Shown here: one piece after another, positions 62,821 through 64,000 of the stretch
How positions within the stretch are numbered: position 1 is the first letter of the stretch
Layout of the letters: every line of letters begins with the position of its first letter
Source of the DNA: Linderina pennispora
Lineage: Eukaryota; Kickxellomycota; Kickxellomycetes; Kickxellales; Kickxellaceae
NCBI RefSeq assembly: GCF_002104995.1
Contig: NW_024468267.1
Coordinates: 123,554-187,553, forward strand
Direction of reading: 5' to 3'
Length of the DNA: 64,000 nt
Notes under the pieces: model-generated
What the model saw: only the letters and a program-made list of their open reading frames with translations
The model's database searches: none
What the model was told of the DNA's origin: nothing
Made by a program: the position numbers and the translations under genes

Positions 62821-64000
62821 ATGGCACTCAACAGCATTCTCACCAACACAAAGATCACCCGGACGCTGTTCTCGTACCTCAGCTTCTCTGACCGCCTCTC
62901 CGTCACCGCTACCAGCAAGTCCTGGCGCTCTGTCTTTGTTCCGCTTCTGTGGGCTGAGTTGACGGAAGACCATTACTCGCTGGTTCAATTCGAACGCCTG
63001 GTCTCCAAATACGGTCAGCACATCGAATCGTTCTATGTCTTGGATCCAGATAACGAGTTGACGGCAAGCGAGGCCGATGAGACAGTTGATCCTGTGCCCG
63101 AATTTGCACACCTTGATAATTGACGATATGCGTCGGTCGTCGATGGTTCAAACGGCTGGTAACCAGGACAGTTGAACAGCGCGGTGCGCAGATCACGCGG
63201 ATCACTTTGAAGCACTTGATATTCGAGGGCGAGAACGCAAAGTCGCGCAATCCGCAACATCGACGCCATTATCAATTCCATATCGAAACTGCCCAACTTG
63301 AAACGCCTGGATATCGATAATGTCGAGATGCCTGCGCAAAAGCTCGAAAAGCTAATCAGTGAGCTCAAAACAGAAAAGCTCGTAGCTTTAACAGTCGATA
63401 TCGAAGAGCCCACCACAAGGAAGACTGTCGAGACTGCACTGGATCGCTACGGATCGCAGCTGGTTTTGCTGTCAATCGACAAGATCACAGACGACATTGC
63501 TGCTGCCCTTAACGACAGGTGGAACAAATTGGTGGCATTAGAGACTCTGAGACTTGCCTTCTTCCTAAACGAGTCGCAGAACGCGTTTGCAAAGCTTTCG
63601 GCCGCTGATCTCCCAAATTTGCGGATGCTGAGTGTGCGTGAGGACACCAACGACGAGCAGCTCCGCTCGCTTGTGGTCCCATCCCTGGCCGCGAGTCACC
63701 CGGCTCGAAGCCGACTGCCTATGGATCGAGGATGCAGCAGCCCACGCGATCAGCACCCAGGCACCTGCCCTAGCGCGAACTGCGTATGACCTACCCGACA
63801 TTCATATCGCCAGAGGGCTTGTCAATAATCCTTGAAGCTCACCTGCCTCATCTTCACGAACTGCACTTGGTTGGTCCAGGTGTTGATCTGGCTAGTATCT
63901 GGCAGTCCAGCTGGCCACAGCCATTGGCCCTGCGCGACGTTATGCTCAGCGTCGCCCATGTCTCAGCCGAGATCCTCACTTCAGTCCTTGCCAGTGCTAA
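62821..64000 (+). CDS. F-box/leucine-rich protein (3' end outside window, frameshifted)
   Basis: Starts MALNSILTNTKITRTLFSYL. The F-box covers LFSYLSFSDRLSVTATSKSW and VFVPLLWAEL. Leucine-rich strands follow, spread over frames, such as ITRITLKHLIFEGENAKSR, LPNLKRLDIDNVEM, LVALTVDIEEP, LETLRLAFFL and LHELHLVGPGVDLASIWQSS. Frame changes near 63120, 63240, 63690 and 63830. Probably a substrate-recognition subunit of an SCF ubiquitin ligase. It continues beyond base 64000. The start is divergent from the phosphatase gene by about 275 bases. Confidence 0.72.

Noticed and set aside
1-64000. CRISPR array, bacterial operon, riboswitch or phage region
   Set aside because: No regularly spaced direct repeats, Shine-Dalgarno-led gene runs or phage genes; genes are eukaryotic with introns.

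Overview
The window is nuclear DNA of an early-diverging filamentous fungus. Evidence: fungal-type autophagy genes (ATG1, ATG27), saccharopine dehydrogenase (LYS1, lysine via aminoadipate), fungal SWR1, Mediator and RNase P subunits, and short GT-AG introns with CTAAC-like branch points. Two secreted GH46 chitosanases, a trypsin, and a moderately GC-rich, intron-poor layout fit Zoopagomycota/Kickxellales (Coemansia-like). That placement is inferred, not proven.

Layout. 1-7.1 kb: PRP28 (5' end outside), ATG1, PRE7, RPS2. 7.7-16 kb: trypsin-like protease, RAM1, an unknown two-helix membrane protein, a MINPP-type histidine phosphatase, ATG27. 15.9-22.9 kb: giant DOP1 gene, then VPS71. 22.9-26.1 kb: an AT-rich, gene-poor island with three tRNA genes (Ala-AGC, Gly-GCC, Arg-ACG), palindromic repeat elements and a possible retroelement remnant. 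26.1-38 kb: a small intron-split gene read here as APC13, then NAA25, LSM6, a UBA-UAS-UBX protein, a GCK-III kinase, NOB1 and a multi-pass membrane protein. 38-44 kb: secreted and surface genes (pseudo-trypsin receptor-like protein, tandem GH46 chitosanases, an anchored tubby-like or DUF6593-like protein). 44-52 kb: MED20, amino-acid permease, MTG1, SFH5-like, F-box/ankyrin protein, pantothenate kinase. 52-64 kb: small mitochondrial protein, LYS1, POP7, tandem TRP4 copies, a Gly-Tyr-Leu repeat secreted protein, a synaptojanin-type phosphatase, and an F-box/LRR gene running off the right edge.

About half of the protein genes, including ones essential in model fungi, change reading frame by one base at points with no room for an intron. 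Gene extents below span these breaks. I read most of them as consensus errors in a draft assembly rather than pseudogenes, because the residues on both sides stay family-like.

There is no operon logic. Many neighbours are divergent or tightly convergent. Functional themes are amino-acid metabolism (permease, LYS1, two TRP4, with candidate Gcn4-type sites), trafficking and phosphoinositides (DOP1, ATG27, SFH5, synaptojanin), and secreted hydrolases.
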